From: Haemaphysalis longicornis
Taxonomy: Eukaryota; Arthropoda; Arachnida; Ixodida; Ixodidae
Assembly: GCA_013339765.2 (NCBI GenBank)
Contig: CM023457.1
Span: 75,527,819-75,591,818, forward strand
Direction of reading: 5' to 3'
DNA length: 64,000 nucleotides
Positions 10,261 to 23,900 of the stretch are shown here, piece by piece. The notes under the pieces were generated by a model. The model did not search any database and had not been told where the DNA came from. It saw only the letters and a list, made by a program, of their open reading frames with translations. The number at the start of each line of letters is the position of its first letter. Within the stretch, counting starts at the first letter, position 1. The position numbers and the translations under genes were made by a program.

Positions 10261-11718
10261 AGTCGACCTATCCTTTCTCTTCCAACAAAACAACTCTTTC
10301 TCTGCACTCCAAATTTCTGAGCGACCTGTGTAACTTAGAAAGAGTTTTTGTAGCTCACGCGTTGTATGAAACAGAGATCTAAGGCTTTCGCCGTAGAAAA
10401 GCTCGAGGGCAAAATGCAGGCCAAATCTGCAGCCGAAAACTCTGCGGGTCATCGGTTTCTTCTTCGACACCGCTTCGCTTTCTAGTTTTCCCTGTAACTT
10501 TTATAGCCCAGAATATTCAGAGTAGCCTGTGGCATCAGTCTCACCTTCAATCAGAAGCAGTGACGGCGGCTCGTTGAGGTCTCCGTGCTGCGCTCTGAGA
10601 CAATCTTCCTCTCGGCACGTGACTGGACACTCTTCGAACTTCCGCACGAGTCCAGTACACCTCGCGGGACCTCGCGCGTTTTCAGCGCGAGGAGGCAGGG
10701 GCGGACACACAGCCATCGACACAAACAAACCGAGAGGGGTGGCGTACTGGTTGAAAGTCCACGCGTTTGCTGGGACACACAACCTTCGAAATGCAGCCGA
10801 AACGAATGTTCTATGGATGCGGCGATGGTTCTAGGGGGAGTAGAGTGTGTAAGAGAAAGAGAAAAAGGCACTGGAGTGTTCACACGACAGGTCGGCTCCT
10901 GCGAGGACCCTTCCGACAACTGTACAGGTATATACACGGCCCCGGTGAAAGTGCTATCCGGCTATTCCGTATACTGAGACTAGCGGGTGGGGGGCTTGAA
11001 AAAAGCTAAGCGCGTGAGCGCAATGAACTGAGAGCGTTTTGTTTACTCTTCATCTCTCCTACAAGGGCTTTCGAGCATTCAGTTCTCTTCGAGTCTTGAG
11101 TTCGTGACTCCTTTTTTGGAGGCGATGTCTCGTAGTAGGGTTTCGGGGAGCAAAAAGACGAAAAAGTTGTCGACACCCTTTGAATGCAGTCTTACAAGGA
11201 GATCTGCAGCACAAGGGATTTGACGGTGAATATAATGTCTTAGGGTAACGAGGGTAGTCTCGAACAATGGTTGGTGCCACATCGCTCCGTAGTTTCAAGA
11301 AGGCCGCCGGCATGGTAAAGGGCGATGACCTTTTGTGACATGGCGTAGCCATGACGGAGGGGAACGTGTAAAAAGGCTGCCAGTGTAGCGACCTGTTGGC
11401 TGCTGCGCCAGTTGATGCGAGTGTCATTGAAAGAAACGACAAGCTCGAAGCCTATAGCACGTCGCCCCATATGAGGAATTACAAAGCACTGAGGGTGGGT
11501 GTGCTTAAAAGAGGCTTAGTATAGCTTCGACGATGCCGACCAATGGCTCACTCAGTGGCGGCGCCCCAAGGTCTTTCAGACAAATCTCGTCTGTTGCCGT
11601 TTAGCGCAGGTGTCGCTGCCGTGTCCACGACGCCTAAAGCACCTTCATTAATGCACAGCCACCCATGTGGCTGACGAGAGTGTTGAAGTCTTTGTTGCCG
11701 CTGCGGCCAGCTCCACTG

Positions 11719-11930
11719 CTATAAGGGCGTGTCCTTGAAGCCTCCACCTGTCTTGCCGTTGGCTTGCGGCTGTTGTCCTGGCGACTGTGGTCGCGTCGGG
11801 GAGGTCGCGCCCACGTCGGCGCGCTGATCCGGAGGTAGGGGAGGGCTTCGGTTCTCCGTAGGAGACGTCGCAACCACGGGGAGCTCTACACGGGTGGTGG
11901 AATTGTCGTCCGTAGGGCTGGTGGTGGCAG
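11719..11930 (-). CDS. Ca-alpha1D: CaV1 exon 19 of window: terminal exon and stop
   Basis: The acceptor is 'ttttgttgcag'. CT completes Thr from the previous exon, then 69 codons follow to TAG. The segment is rich in Thr, Ser, Pro and Gln, and ends GGGFKDTPL. The last four residues fit a class I PDZ ligand (T at -2, L at 0), as does ITTL of vertebrate CaV1. No confident poly(A) signal was assigned downstream. Confidence 0.8.
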
Positions 11931-14900
11931 CTGCAACAAAACATGTATCACACAGTGCATTAGCCCCAGTAAAACACTTTAAATGACGAGTCAAAACTTT
12001 CTTCAAAACATTTTTAGGGAATCCCAGTTGGTTAGACTGTTTTATAAGTTCAGATCTCCATTTAAAGCAAGCGTAACTGCTGCAAAATTGTCTCGAGATA
12101 TACTTTAATGCGACAGTGTGTTCTTTTTGTAGGCGTCACGTCGGTGGCTCCATGCTCTTTATCTCTGACGCGTGTGTTACCGAACTCCCCGCAGCCAGGG
12201 GGTGCGCCTTTTTAACTGTTTAATTTGGGTTAGCCTTTGTAGACACATCGCACCAAGCCTAGTAATGTCTAACCTTACAATCATTTGCACTCTCTTCGTG
12301 TCTGGCACTGCAGTTGAACAAGTGACTGTTTCTACATTTCATATGTCCAGTCCATTGCAAAAGTGCAGTCGCTAGCACCTCCGTCCCCCCCGCATAGTTT
12401 GCGACGACTAAGAACACTTCATTTAGCCACCGAGCTTTCCTATAGTGGCGCTTACTGTAGTCGGCCGACATGTCGCCGATGCCATGGCCGGGTGGTCCCC
12501 GGTGTAGCTGGGGCATGCTCCGTCGGCGTTCAGCCTGCAGAATCTCGTGCGCGGCTCGGTCCATTTCCTCCTGTGTCAGGTTGAAGGCCTCGGCCAACTC
12601 CCGCTGGGTGGCCCGCACGAAGTCCGCGTCGCAGTACTTGCCCAGGCCTTGCTCGTGGAGAACCTTCAGCAGTCCCGAACAGAGCAAACATGCACATTCG
12701 AACCGAAGGGGGACAGATAGAAAACTGGCCGCGTATACGCTCATTTCGCTGCAAATGTCGTGGAAAAACGAGAGCCTGCTACCGCCCCTGCCATGTAAAT
12801 GCCTGTCTTCTCTTCCACGACAGCCTCCCAAGCTCTTTTCCTCCCGTCCCTCTTCGTCACGCGATAAACACGGTGGAGGTATGCTGAAGTCTTTTCCCGG
12901 TTCCACTGCTTGTACGCCATCTAATGGAACGTTTCATTACTGTTTGAGTACTTGGTTTATTGCGAGGTTTAACGCGACGAACCTATACCTGGGCTATGAG
13001 GCACGCCGTAGTGAAAGGCACCGGTACAATTTTGACCACCCGGGGATCTTAAACAGGCGCTAAAATATCGACACACGGGAGTTTCTGCTTTTCGCTTTCA
13101 TTAGAAACGTGGCCGCCGCGGCCGGAAATCTAACCCGCGTTCTTGGGCTCAGCAGCACAAATTCCACTGTTGTGCATTCTAGAATGCCACCACGAAGTGT
13201 AGGGTCAGGATTGAAGGCTCTCTGTTTCTAAGAGTAAAAAATTACTTGCAATGCGTAATTAAGAAACATTAAGCATCCCTGTATTTTAATTAAATGCCAG
13301 TTATGAATTGATGTTCTGCCTCAAACGTGCCAAATGTTTTAGTTTTGCTGAACAAGTTTGAGATATCTGATGTTCTCAACGAGATTAAGTGGTTGGAAGA
13401 AATTTTGCCCACGTAAACTTCTTCTCTTTAAGGAAATCTGTAAAGTGTTGGCCGGGTGGCTGAATCGAGGGACGGACAAATATACAAAGACCAAAATTTT
13501 CGGGTTAAAGTAGCCCAAGAAAGACTCTCGTCTTTAAAAGCGGGCTAAGAGCGACACAACAGGAAAAGTAATACTCAGGAGACTTCAAGCCATCCCTCAC
13601 TCATATTGGCTACATACCTCAATACCTTTCCACATACAAATATTGCCCTTAATCAGGTACTGTAGTCATTATGACCTTGGGGTGTGCCTTCTAACCAGTT
13701 CTTTGTCTACTCCCTTCCTCTCTCTGGGCTATAGGACATGGGCAAACTTGGTGGATTGTTAAGTGTTTAGCCGGCCGGTTTTTGTAGACGGCAGGTAGCA
13801 CAATCAGTGCATTGTTCATAAGTTTGTAGCGTCATGAGTGCGGGCCCAGGCATGGCCTCTGGAGAGGTAGGGAGGTTTTTTTTTTTTTTTTAATTGCGCA
13901 TGGAAGAACCGTTCACTTTACCCGTCCCACGAGATTCTCCGCACTTCCCACGAAGGCGCTGGGCGAGTCCTCGGGTCTTCTAGGAGCACCGCTCATCAGG
14001 TGGTTTTGGTCCAAGCCGGAAGGGCTGCCTCGAGACGAACCTGAAAGGAAAGCAGACAGAAACCGGTTCTGAATCGATTGCTAAAAATTGGAACACTAGT
14101 GCCGCCAACATTTCTTTTAAGCAAAATATGCATACGTTCAGATCTTTGAACGAAATTTTAATCAAATCGATTCAGTGGTTCATAATTGCAATTTGTTTAG
14201 GCACTCATTTATTGTTGTAGCGCCCTGTACTAGGAGACGCCTATCATGACTTCTAAAATAGCGCGTGTGCATTTTAGCCACGCCCATCGTACTTATGCAG
14301 TGTCCTCGTAAGCTTTCTAACGAGGCTCGTTTACTTTTGTCAGACTTCACGGGAGGTTTTTTCTCATGTATTGCTTTCGTTTAGCTCTCATCTGACCACT
14401 TTTTCGATGGAGCTTTTTTACCCAGACAGGGGCTCTATCTTAATAAGTAGTCTTCTCTACAATACACCTCAGCAAGGTGGGAAAGCCAGCTTCGCTTCCG
14501 AAATACCAATTCAATGTGTAATTCGCCTGAATGCTTACACCGAGCATTTTTTTTTTCATTTCATTTAATTTTATTGAGACAAGCAGTGTCTCAGGTGCAG
14601 AGACAACGGGCATACTCCCCGTGCCTGACGGCGGCCTGCTCCCCAGTAAGTGCCACATTGCACAGTAATGGTGCAAAAAAAGATACCAAACATGAGAACG
14701 CGCTATACAGTCTATGGAGGAAAGACAACAATATACGTTTTTTCAAAAGCAACATAGCAGCTATCACAACTTTATTATACGGGATCATGCACAGACCCTT
14801 CCCCTAGATATCGCAACAGGGCGGACAACCTATAAAATAACAAACTGTACAGTAACGCTTTACAATTCAAGACAAATTCATTTAATTTTTCTCTTCACGG

Positions 14901-17900
14901 CGAGCCATCACGTACTTTGTTGCAGCATTTTTACAATATCCGGGTGCTTATTAGGAAAGATGGGAATTCGGTACTCTAATCTTCGTGCTCCATAGTTTGT
15001 TCGGATTATTTCTCTCCTAAAGCAACTCGGCCGTGTATCGTAATGTGCATTCACTGGTATATGAGGTTCGCGAAATAATGGGTTTCCTTATATTTCACTG
15101 CGAATAAAAAGACTAAGCTTAAGGTTAAACAATAGATTTGCTGCAAGAAAACCGCACTGAAGGAATAACGAGGCGGCCGGGTGATGAGGACTAGGCACTT
15201 TGTCAATGCAGAGAAAAGTTCTCTTTTGTAGATTTAAAGTTGTGTTTGTATTTGTTGCCATTGCGCTGTCCCAAAATAAATAAAAGTAATCAATATTGGA
15301 ATGCACTAGCGCCGTAGTACACTTAACGCACGAACCAGATCAGGACTAGACATCTAATTGTATAAAGCAAGTCAATAGACCATGACACAATTGCGTGAAC
15401 CTTACCAAAAGAAAGAGTCCAACTAAGGTTTCCCTCAGAAATAATTCCTAGAAATTTAACCCGGGCATACGTTCGACAGCAGAATTCCGAAATTTTACCT
15501 ACGGATCATATCATAACGCTTGTTTCTGGGTTTAAAAGCAACATCTGTTTTTCTGAGGCTTAATTCGTTTACTTAAAGTTAACCCGATCGATAGTTCTAG
15601 GAGCCAGCTGTTAAAGATGATTCTAAACCACGAAAAGAAGGACAAAAACAAAACATGCTAGTGTCATTGTCATAGAGTGTGATAACAGGAGTGAAAGGAA
15701 TGTGTATTACTATATCGTTAAGGAATAAAATAAACCCAAAATGGAACCCTGCGGGACGTTGGCGTCAGTACTAATCATATATGCATTACTGAGAAAACAA
15801 TTTTCAAAGCACTAAATGCTGCCATATATAAAACATGAACGCCATAGCGCCTTTTAATATATGAGCGCCACAAACGCGCGACTCCGGATGCATGCACAAT
15901 TTTCCAAGGGGAGTAGTCCGAATTTTTACGCGCTAAAACGGCTGCATCTGCGCCCATCCGGCGGATAAAATTTTTCCAGGGAACATAGATCAAAATTTAT
16001 TGCAGCTCGTTCCAGGATAGCTTAATTTTGCCTACCGAAAGCTGGTTCCTCGATATTATGTCCTATATTTCCCCCCCGGCTCACTATGGGTAAGGTATAA
16101 GGCGCATAACAGCTAGCACTGTATGATACACTGCGCCAATCACATGGCTCGTATCAACCAATTATTATGCACACTGCGTATGTCATCACGGTTTGTTGCG
16201 CTAGGGCTTATTTTGCATTCAAAATACCGTTTATACAGTATTTAGGATTAATTATTCCTTCAGCTAATTACATTGTAGTTACAAGGGGCCGTAAAGCCGC
16301 ACCTATGCGCTAAGTAAAAACGTGATGTTCGGCGCCCACCACGCCGCTCGTATTTCATATAAGCTTAAAAACACAGGGCTCATATCCCTCATGGAAAGTG
16401 GGGACAGATTCTTTGCGATAATTTGCTTCTGGTTCACGTCCCAATTGCATTTACTCAGTACCACACTTCATATTCCCCTCTACTTGCAGCAGGCAAGTAG
16501 GAGGGCGCATTGCTGCAAAAAGTATAGACAAAATTGGGATGCTAGCAGCAAGCTTTGCGTTTCTGATTCATAATGGCGTGTCTTTCCGTCCCCACAGGAA
16601 CACTAAAGTTCGATACCCCATATTTTGAGGTTTGGAGGGCTGCCGGTTTGCTAGAAAATGACATACTAGATACCAGTGAGGCTACACTTGATATGTGTGT
16701 GACAGCGCCACGACACCTTCCGTCCGTGGCTTTTGCAAGCAGACACGTCACAAAAGTGATCGCGCCGGAGCTGAGCCACTGCTGGACACGCACTTCGAAC
16801 CACGAAGGGTGGAATAAATGGCGGAGGACACCTGGTTTGGCGAACGGCATGCTAGAGTACACATGTGTCGCACCTCGCCTCTCCTTCACCCTCACCATAC
16901 TGGGAAGACTTCGAGATATAAACTGCACATCCGTACCAGAATAAGATTCCGGCCACCCATGAATAGTATCACGCTGCAGCCTCTCTACGAACCGAGAACA
17001 AACTTACAGCCCTCAGTCCTCAGCAGACGTAGAGCACCTGACCATGGCAGCGGTCAGGCCTATAGTTTCATGCACTGGTCGGTAGAACAAGTCCTTGGCG
17101 ACGTCCACGAGCAACGACTCACCGTGGTAGGAGGCCCGGTGGAGGAAGCGTCCCGGCGGGGGTGGGCTGGAGCCCCGCAGCAAGAGCGGCGGGCTGCCAG
17201 GCGCCAGTCCGGCCACGGCCATGGCCGGCAGCGGCGCCTGGCGGAGCGAGGCCGCGATCCTGTGCATGGGGTGCAGCGATGAGGGCTCGGTGCCCGCCCG
17301 CAGCAGTAGGCCCCCCGCCGAGCCGCGGAACAGCGGGGGCGTGTCGTGCGAGCTCGAGCTGCAGCTCAGAATGGGCCGCTCGTGGCTGTCCTGCTTGCTG
17401 AGGCAGGGCAACCGGAAGCTGCCCGCGCGCACGGCGCCCACCAGCCCCCGCCGAGGCGGAGGGGTGGGCGCGCGTCCTGCGCCGTCCTCGTCTTCGCCGC
17501 TGGTGCTTCGCGGGTCGCACCGGGGCCCAAACGGGATTGCAGGTGGCGTGGGGTGTTGCAGGTGGGATGGTGGAATACACGTGGGAAGGGTCAGTTGCAG
17601 GTGGAAGGGGGTGGTGGATCGTAGGTGGGGCGGTGCAATCCAGGTAGGAGGAGGGTTTTGGATGGATGGTTTTGTTTTGTCGTTTTTGTTAGAAATGGAC
17701 ACGGTGGGAGCAAGAATGTTGTGCATGTCGGAAGTGCCGTCGAAGGACGTTAGGATAGAATTGATAGAAGTTAATTTAGATTAGTATAGATTCCATGTGG
17801 GCAATACAGCAATTATAATGCAGAAATGCAGTATGGTGGATGATAGGGAACATGCATTTGTTCACGACGCCAGTTTTGTGTGTTGTTGTACGTAAGAGTG

Positions 17901-20900
17901 TGCGACAATAGAAACAATTACGAAGGTGGGTACGTCATACAGGGAGCAGGCGAAGATGTAGAGGGGTCAGTTTGTACAGAATCAGAAATTGTGGTTGACA
18001 GTGTCCGAAAAAAGATGTATAAAAGGAAATGTAGGAGATGGAAGAAAATAAGAAACATCAGAGGAAGAAAACCACGTTGTGGTTGTTAGTTTTGTAAGTT
18101 TTTGTGTGCATTGTTTTTGAGGTCAAGGGAGGGATGGAGGTTGGGTAGGGAAGAGAAGTTAAGAGAGGCAAGGTACTGAGTTAGGGCGAGTCCGGCAACC
18201 GAGAGGGATCACAGTAACATCACAAGGTACGCAAAGTACGCGTCTTGAGTGCTGTTAAGGTCAACTCCAGACTTCACTACACACTACTTATTTTCTTTTC
18301 ACACATCAACACAGAATTTCAACGACAAAACAAAAATGCTGACCTACAAATAATCTCGGCGAAACCATTTACATCCAGCTTTGTCGTAAACCACCTAATC
18401 ACGTAAAAACTTCCTAGTAGTGAAAGAGGCAGGAATTTTAGCAAAATAAAGTTGGATCTTGCAGCCTGCATTCAAATTTTATCTTCAAATTTGCCTGCTT
18501 TAAAACACATGCCATGTGTATAAATGACAGAAAAGATGTCCGGTTGGTGTTTTTATAGTCGTGAAATGGATGTGAGCAAAATAATTCGTATTCAGAATAC
18601 TTGAAGTGACGCAACAAAAAAAACTTTTTTTTATAGATATCACGAATATTGAAACACGCAATTTGGTTATCCCTTCAGCATAGTAAAATACCCGAACACG
18701 TAAATTTTAAAATGTTTTGATCTCGTACCAACTTTTTAATGCAAGCACGGCTGAAAATGTTTGCACCGAGTGGATTTGCGTTGCTGGTCTAATTGCAGTC
18801 ACTCACAACAGAAGCTAGATAATCAAATTCCCTGTTGATTCCATTACGGTAATTGTAATAACGCCCACGAGTATTATAGATTTAATGCATTCCGCCATGC
18901 TAGTGCCATGCCAAACAGTGCGAAAAATTCGCAGAGATCGTTAGTTGAGTGTTAGAAAGGCAAAAGGCCTCAACTTCTGATGCATGCTGCTTGTAGTTCA
19001 CCATTCCCTGCCTCAGTGTCACTTGTTTGTAATTAGGCCTAAAGAGTCTCCAAAACACTTTCGTGGCATTAAAGACCGGGAATTGCATGAATTCTTTGCA
19101 GTCTTCACTCTTTATTCACAGGGAGTCATGCGTTCTTGGTCGTGTTCCGGCATCTCGAGTACATCTGCGTATTTGTATGATGAACATATTAACTGAAGCA
19201 ACTGGTCAAGTCCAGAAACAAGCCTACATTGACTTGTTTTGAGACATTTGAGATTTCAACAAATTCTACCAATAAAAAGCCAGCTCTACCGCTGGAGTCT
19301 TGGTCATATACATGTCATATACACAAAAAAGTTGGTTCTCAAGCCCTTCAACATTTTGCTTCAGGTCGTCTCCAAGCACAAAAAATAACAAAATTTGAAA
19401 TTATTGGCCTGAAGTGATGCTCATATTTAGAAGAAAATAAAGCAAGCATAAGGCTCTTGCGCTTATGCAGAATCCTCTCTGAGCTAGAAATACATAAACG
19501 CCATTTGCAAGATGGTGGCTCAGAGGTGCGTACATGTTTGACAGTTTTTTGTTCTAGAATTACCAGCCCTAAAACAGCAAAATGGGCACAATAAAAAAAC
19601 AACTTAATACTCACTACCGCATGTTGTAAGACGGCAGTGGAGTCTAAAAGAAGTGGCATAATCACAATTTTGTTGTTTTTTATCGACAAGCGCCTTCTCA
19701 AACATCACGCTTTTGTGGTACGTTTGAGCTATTCCACATGTAGCAGGGCCCCATTCATTACTAGATAAGTCTTAGGAACTGCATTGAGACCCTGCAGCTT
19801 AACTTGCACAAAGCTTGACTTGAAACGCATCTTGTAAATAATGCAGTAGCCCAAGAAGAAACGCTAAAACGAGAAGGGCACACAGAACAATGCTGGTTCT
19901 ACGAACGAACATCTTAACGACTTGGAACTCTTTGGCGCATTACAACCGGGGAGTCTCGACTGCTCATTTGAGTATCTACAATATCTGCGGCATCATACTT
20001 TTTTTCTGGCGCAAAGTTTTCTAGTTATTTTTATATTATGCCACACAGGGAGAAAATAACGGTTTCGCTGGTCGCATTTACAAATTACAATCTTCGATGA
20101 CTACTTGAGTATTCCCACCGCGAAAGCCACCTCACAAGGGCTAGAAACAACCTCCTCACCTCCTGTTTTCCACCGTACGATCTGCGTATACCTATTTTCA
20201 CCCTAGCGCCTCGTTTTGTTTGTTACCGCTCGACACAAAGTTCCAAGTCGTTCAACTCTGCCACAACGCGTCGTTACAGTGCAGGGCCGACAACGTACTG
20301 GGGACAGAAGTAGAAGTCGGGCTGGAAGGAGGCTCCCTGGTTTCGGGTGAACGCCGGCGACCCGCTGCTAGTGGTGGTTGACGGCTGGCGCGCCGACCGC
20401 GAGCGACGCAGCGCGCGCAGCGGGATGGTCTCCCCCCCGCGGCCGCCCGCGTCTTCGTCCTCTTCGTAGAGCGAGCTGCTGCCGGCGCACGAGCTGCACG
20501 CCGCGGATCCGGGCCCCGCGGCCACGTGGAGGGGCGAGCTGCTGGGCGACACCGACGGCGCCTGGCGCGTGGTGGCCGACGGCGACGACGACGGTGCCCC
20601 GCACTGGTCGGGGTCCTCCGCCGAGGAGCTGCTGTGGATGGACATGGGGCCACGCACGCGTGTCGCAGTATCTTGTTAGTGGGGCAACGGAATCTTGACC
20701 GAAGAGCGCCAAAACTCGAGTTCACCGACTGCATCAGCAAACCATCTGTTGCCATTTCAGCAACAGAGATTGAATTCCTAATAAGCGGACCAGAACACAG
20801 TGGTACGTCATGTTTGGGTAACATGTAAATGCTGTTTGTTTCTTTAATAAAGTTTAGTCGGAAGTGGCGCTTCGTTTGTATTGCTCGTTTTTTCTTCTAG

Positions 20901-23900
20901 TGTCCGCGTTTTTCTTGCGCCTTTAAACCCTGTGATCAAAACTGTAAGGTTGTCATTCTATCGCGTTATAGTAAAACGTGTATGTATGTAGTGAGTATGA
21001 AACACACGCACGTGTCCCAGCGCGGTGTACGCTTATTCGGCACCGCGCATGGTGTTGGTACGCGAGAATCGTGTTCTATTTTCCTTTTCGCGCGCAACGA
21101 GAACAGGCAAGCATGATGAAACGACCCTTACACAATCGAAAGACTCAAAAATTTTGAAATCTGGAGTTTAACACTCCAATTCTACAACTGGGCTATCAGG
21201 CGAGCAGAGTATACACTCGCGCGCGCGGTAAACTGGCAAGTAAGCAAGCAAGCATTGGCAAGCATGTTTGGCTCGGGAGCATTGCCAAGCTCACTAGAGC
21301 TTTTATTTCCGAGCCCACTGCTCCTTGGAGTTGAAATAAAGAAACTGAGATTTTAAATGAGCCTCATATAAATGAAGACAGTGCAAACTTTTTGTGTTAG
21401 ACGCGCCGAAGCTACACCTGCGTTATGAGGCACGCCATAGTGACTTCTCGCGTTTACAAAAAAAAAAGAATTGGCAAGCATGCTTTTTAAAAACTGCATT
21501 TACTAATCGGAAGATTGCTCAAATTTTTAAATGTTTGGGTTTGACGCGCTGAAGCTACACCCGGGCTATGAGGCGCACCGTAGTGGACTCTCGCGTGCAT
21601 ATAAAAATGGCAGGTAGGCTGTAAATGACCCTTACATAATTGCATTTTTCAAAGTTTTGTTGTTACATGCACTGGTGTTACATCTGTGCTATACGCGCAT
21701 CGTAGTGGAGGGACCCAATTTAGACCACCTGGATTCTTTAACAAGCGCCGAAATTTCGACACACGGGGTTTTTGCTTCTCGCCTCCATGTGAAAAGCGGC
21801 CACCGTGCCCGAAATTGAACCAGAGCCCTTCGACTCCACAGGATCGCGCCTTAACCGATTACCCGTTGTGGCAGGTACAATCGGAAGACTAATTTTGTGG
21901 CTATCGCCTCACATGCGCCGACTTGTCGGGAGCCAGGATGCGTCGTGGCAGAAACTGATAGCGCTTGTTTGGTGGGATGAGTCTACTCAAATCGATTGGG
22001 TTATACAACAGTACTCCACTTCCGTTGACATTGCTACTTACAGTTACACAAATTTATTTTGGTTGTCTGAAAGCTCCGAAGTTTTTCTGACACTTCGTAC
22101 AACCAGAGAACACTGGTAACGCCACAGAGTTGCACCTGCCGATCATTGCTGAGAGTTTGTCATTAAACAATGAACGTAAAAAAGGGTCCTTATGTGGCTA
22201 TCACAGCAACCTACAACACTGCACTCTGTTTTAAAGGTTTTATGGAAGAACATAAGAGAGTGGTAAGATCCTACTGTTAATGGAAAATTTTTTGTCCCTC
22301 TGTGATGCCCTCCCATAAAATGTGCGAGAATTGGTTGCAAAAAAAGCGCAAACAACATGGGCAAAGAATCACAAGTAGACTTGATGAGCGCTCGTCCAGT
22401 CTACATGTCCTTTGCACTCTTTTTATTTTTTTAGGTCATGAACCGACTGATAATTTGTTTCAAATGTCAATCAATCTCAAGGCATGCATTATTTTCGAGC
22501 TGATTTGCCTTGTATCCACACTGCGGCTATTGCGGATGCTTTGATCGAGTTACAGAAAGAACAGGTCTGCTGGAAGCCAAGGGTGTTCATTACTGCAAAT
22601 TTTAGAGCCCCAGTACCTTCTCTGCGTTGCCTGGAAACAGTTATGCTGTCATGGGCATAACTAAACCATGCTTATGTTACGCACAAAGATGAGCTGCTAT
22701 TATGTGGAATCAGATCTAGGCTTGTGATGATATCACTGCTTTCCAGCCGCCAAGTGCACGTTAAATTTCAGTGGCTTTAGGGCACTACAAGTTATGACTA
22801 ACGATGTGCAACTGTGACTAAAAAATAACATAATATCTGACGTTACGTGCTGCAGGCCGCGCGGAGGCGTACGTTACAGGTGTTTCAGAACGGTGTTGTG
22901 CGATGCACAAGTTAGCAGTTGTATTTACAGGGTCAGAAGATACAGACGAAAGTTTGCATTTTGTTTTGCCCATTACTGAATCACTTGGTACTCAGTCCTA
23001 CGTCTGGAAATCACTTAGATGCCATTAAGTACACTGTTCGTTGCAATCGCCCATCACTGTCTTAGTTTTTTTTAAAGAAATCTTCTCTTTACGTCACACG
23101 TGAGGGGAATAAAAAATAGGGCACCTTCAGAAAACCGGAAGCCGGATTTTTCCTTGAAAAATACCTTTTATTTTGAGGGCCACATTTTGGAATAATTTTT
23201 GCTATGTTACTACATCTCAAGAGGGCACTGAAGGTTGCAGACAAGTTTTATCTATGAATTTGCAGACGCAGCGTTGCTTAACGAGTTAAAATGCTATAAA
23301 TAACACAATTTTCTATCTGAATAAAATGAGTTTCCCTTCCCAGCACGCATTGTCGAAAGCGGTGCAGTACTTCACCTAACCACGTATCAAAATGTGAACA
23401 CAGAAGGCATACACAGGAGAAGCATCTTGGCAGAACACATAACAAAAGCGTAACTCTCTTTTTAACGCCAGTCATATGTAATATTTACCAGTTGTTGGCG
23501 TGCTGAAACCAATAGCTAATGGCACTGAACATCGGAAAGCAACAGACATGTGTCTTAAAAAGTCAGAGGGTCACAACACTACATCCAGCTTTGAAAAAAA
23601 ACAGGTCATCGGGACTAGTGCATCAAATGATTTGGTTGCATATAGGAATAGGAATAAAACAATATTTGCGAAAGTATACATTGACAAGAGGGCAATACTG
23701 AACTAGGTGTGCGAGTTGTGTTTTTGTTTAAGCGTATTATTAACACTTTGCTGTTTGTAGCAAAAACTTTTTGATCTACTGAAGCATAGACAGCTGAACT
23801 GTGAGACAGAAGCCATGAAAGACAAAATGTTTTGATCCACTTTTCAGTTAATAGTACCGACATGCATTTTCAAATTCAATGCATTGTAATGCGCATGCAA

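Larger units (their letters stand above)
5269..11718. other. region between the two convergent genes; repeats, gap, no gene recognised
   Basis: This holds the undetected 3' end of the TBK1-like gene and the 3' UTR of the calcium channel gene. Candidate plus-strand AATAAA signals lie at about 6117, 7879 and 9208, but none can be tied to an exon. It contains a tRNA-like fragment, the N gap, one copy of a conserved 280-bp repeat, a pair of 66-bp repeats, a ccaat-rich tandem array, a G run at about 9431 and a LINE tail. The open frames at 8176-8493, 10529-10977 and 11059-11470 show no family resemblance. Confidence 0.5.
12664..17042. other. CaV1 intron 17 (4.4 kb)
   Basis: Holds a truncated Ruka-type SINE (12960-13162), a T run at about 13877, a CR1-like LINE relic (14548-15780) and the outer part of an RTE-related repeat (16925-17058). 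No further exon was recognised. The open frames at 16542-16944 run antisense to each other without resemblance. Confidence 0.6.

Noticed and set aside
12259..13063. Long frames on both strands around CaV1 exon 18
   Set aside because: The minus frame runs through the acceptor and donor into intron; the plus frame is antisense. Only 12456-12663 shows family similarity.
17221..17784. Long plus-strand open frames opposite CaV1 exon 17
   Set aside because: They are mirror frames of a GC-rich exon; no splice sites, composition or family support on the plus strand.
20252..20828. Arg/Pro/Ala-rich frames in several phases
   Set aside because: Shadows of GC-rich CaV1 exon 16.
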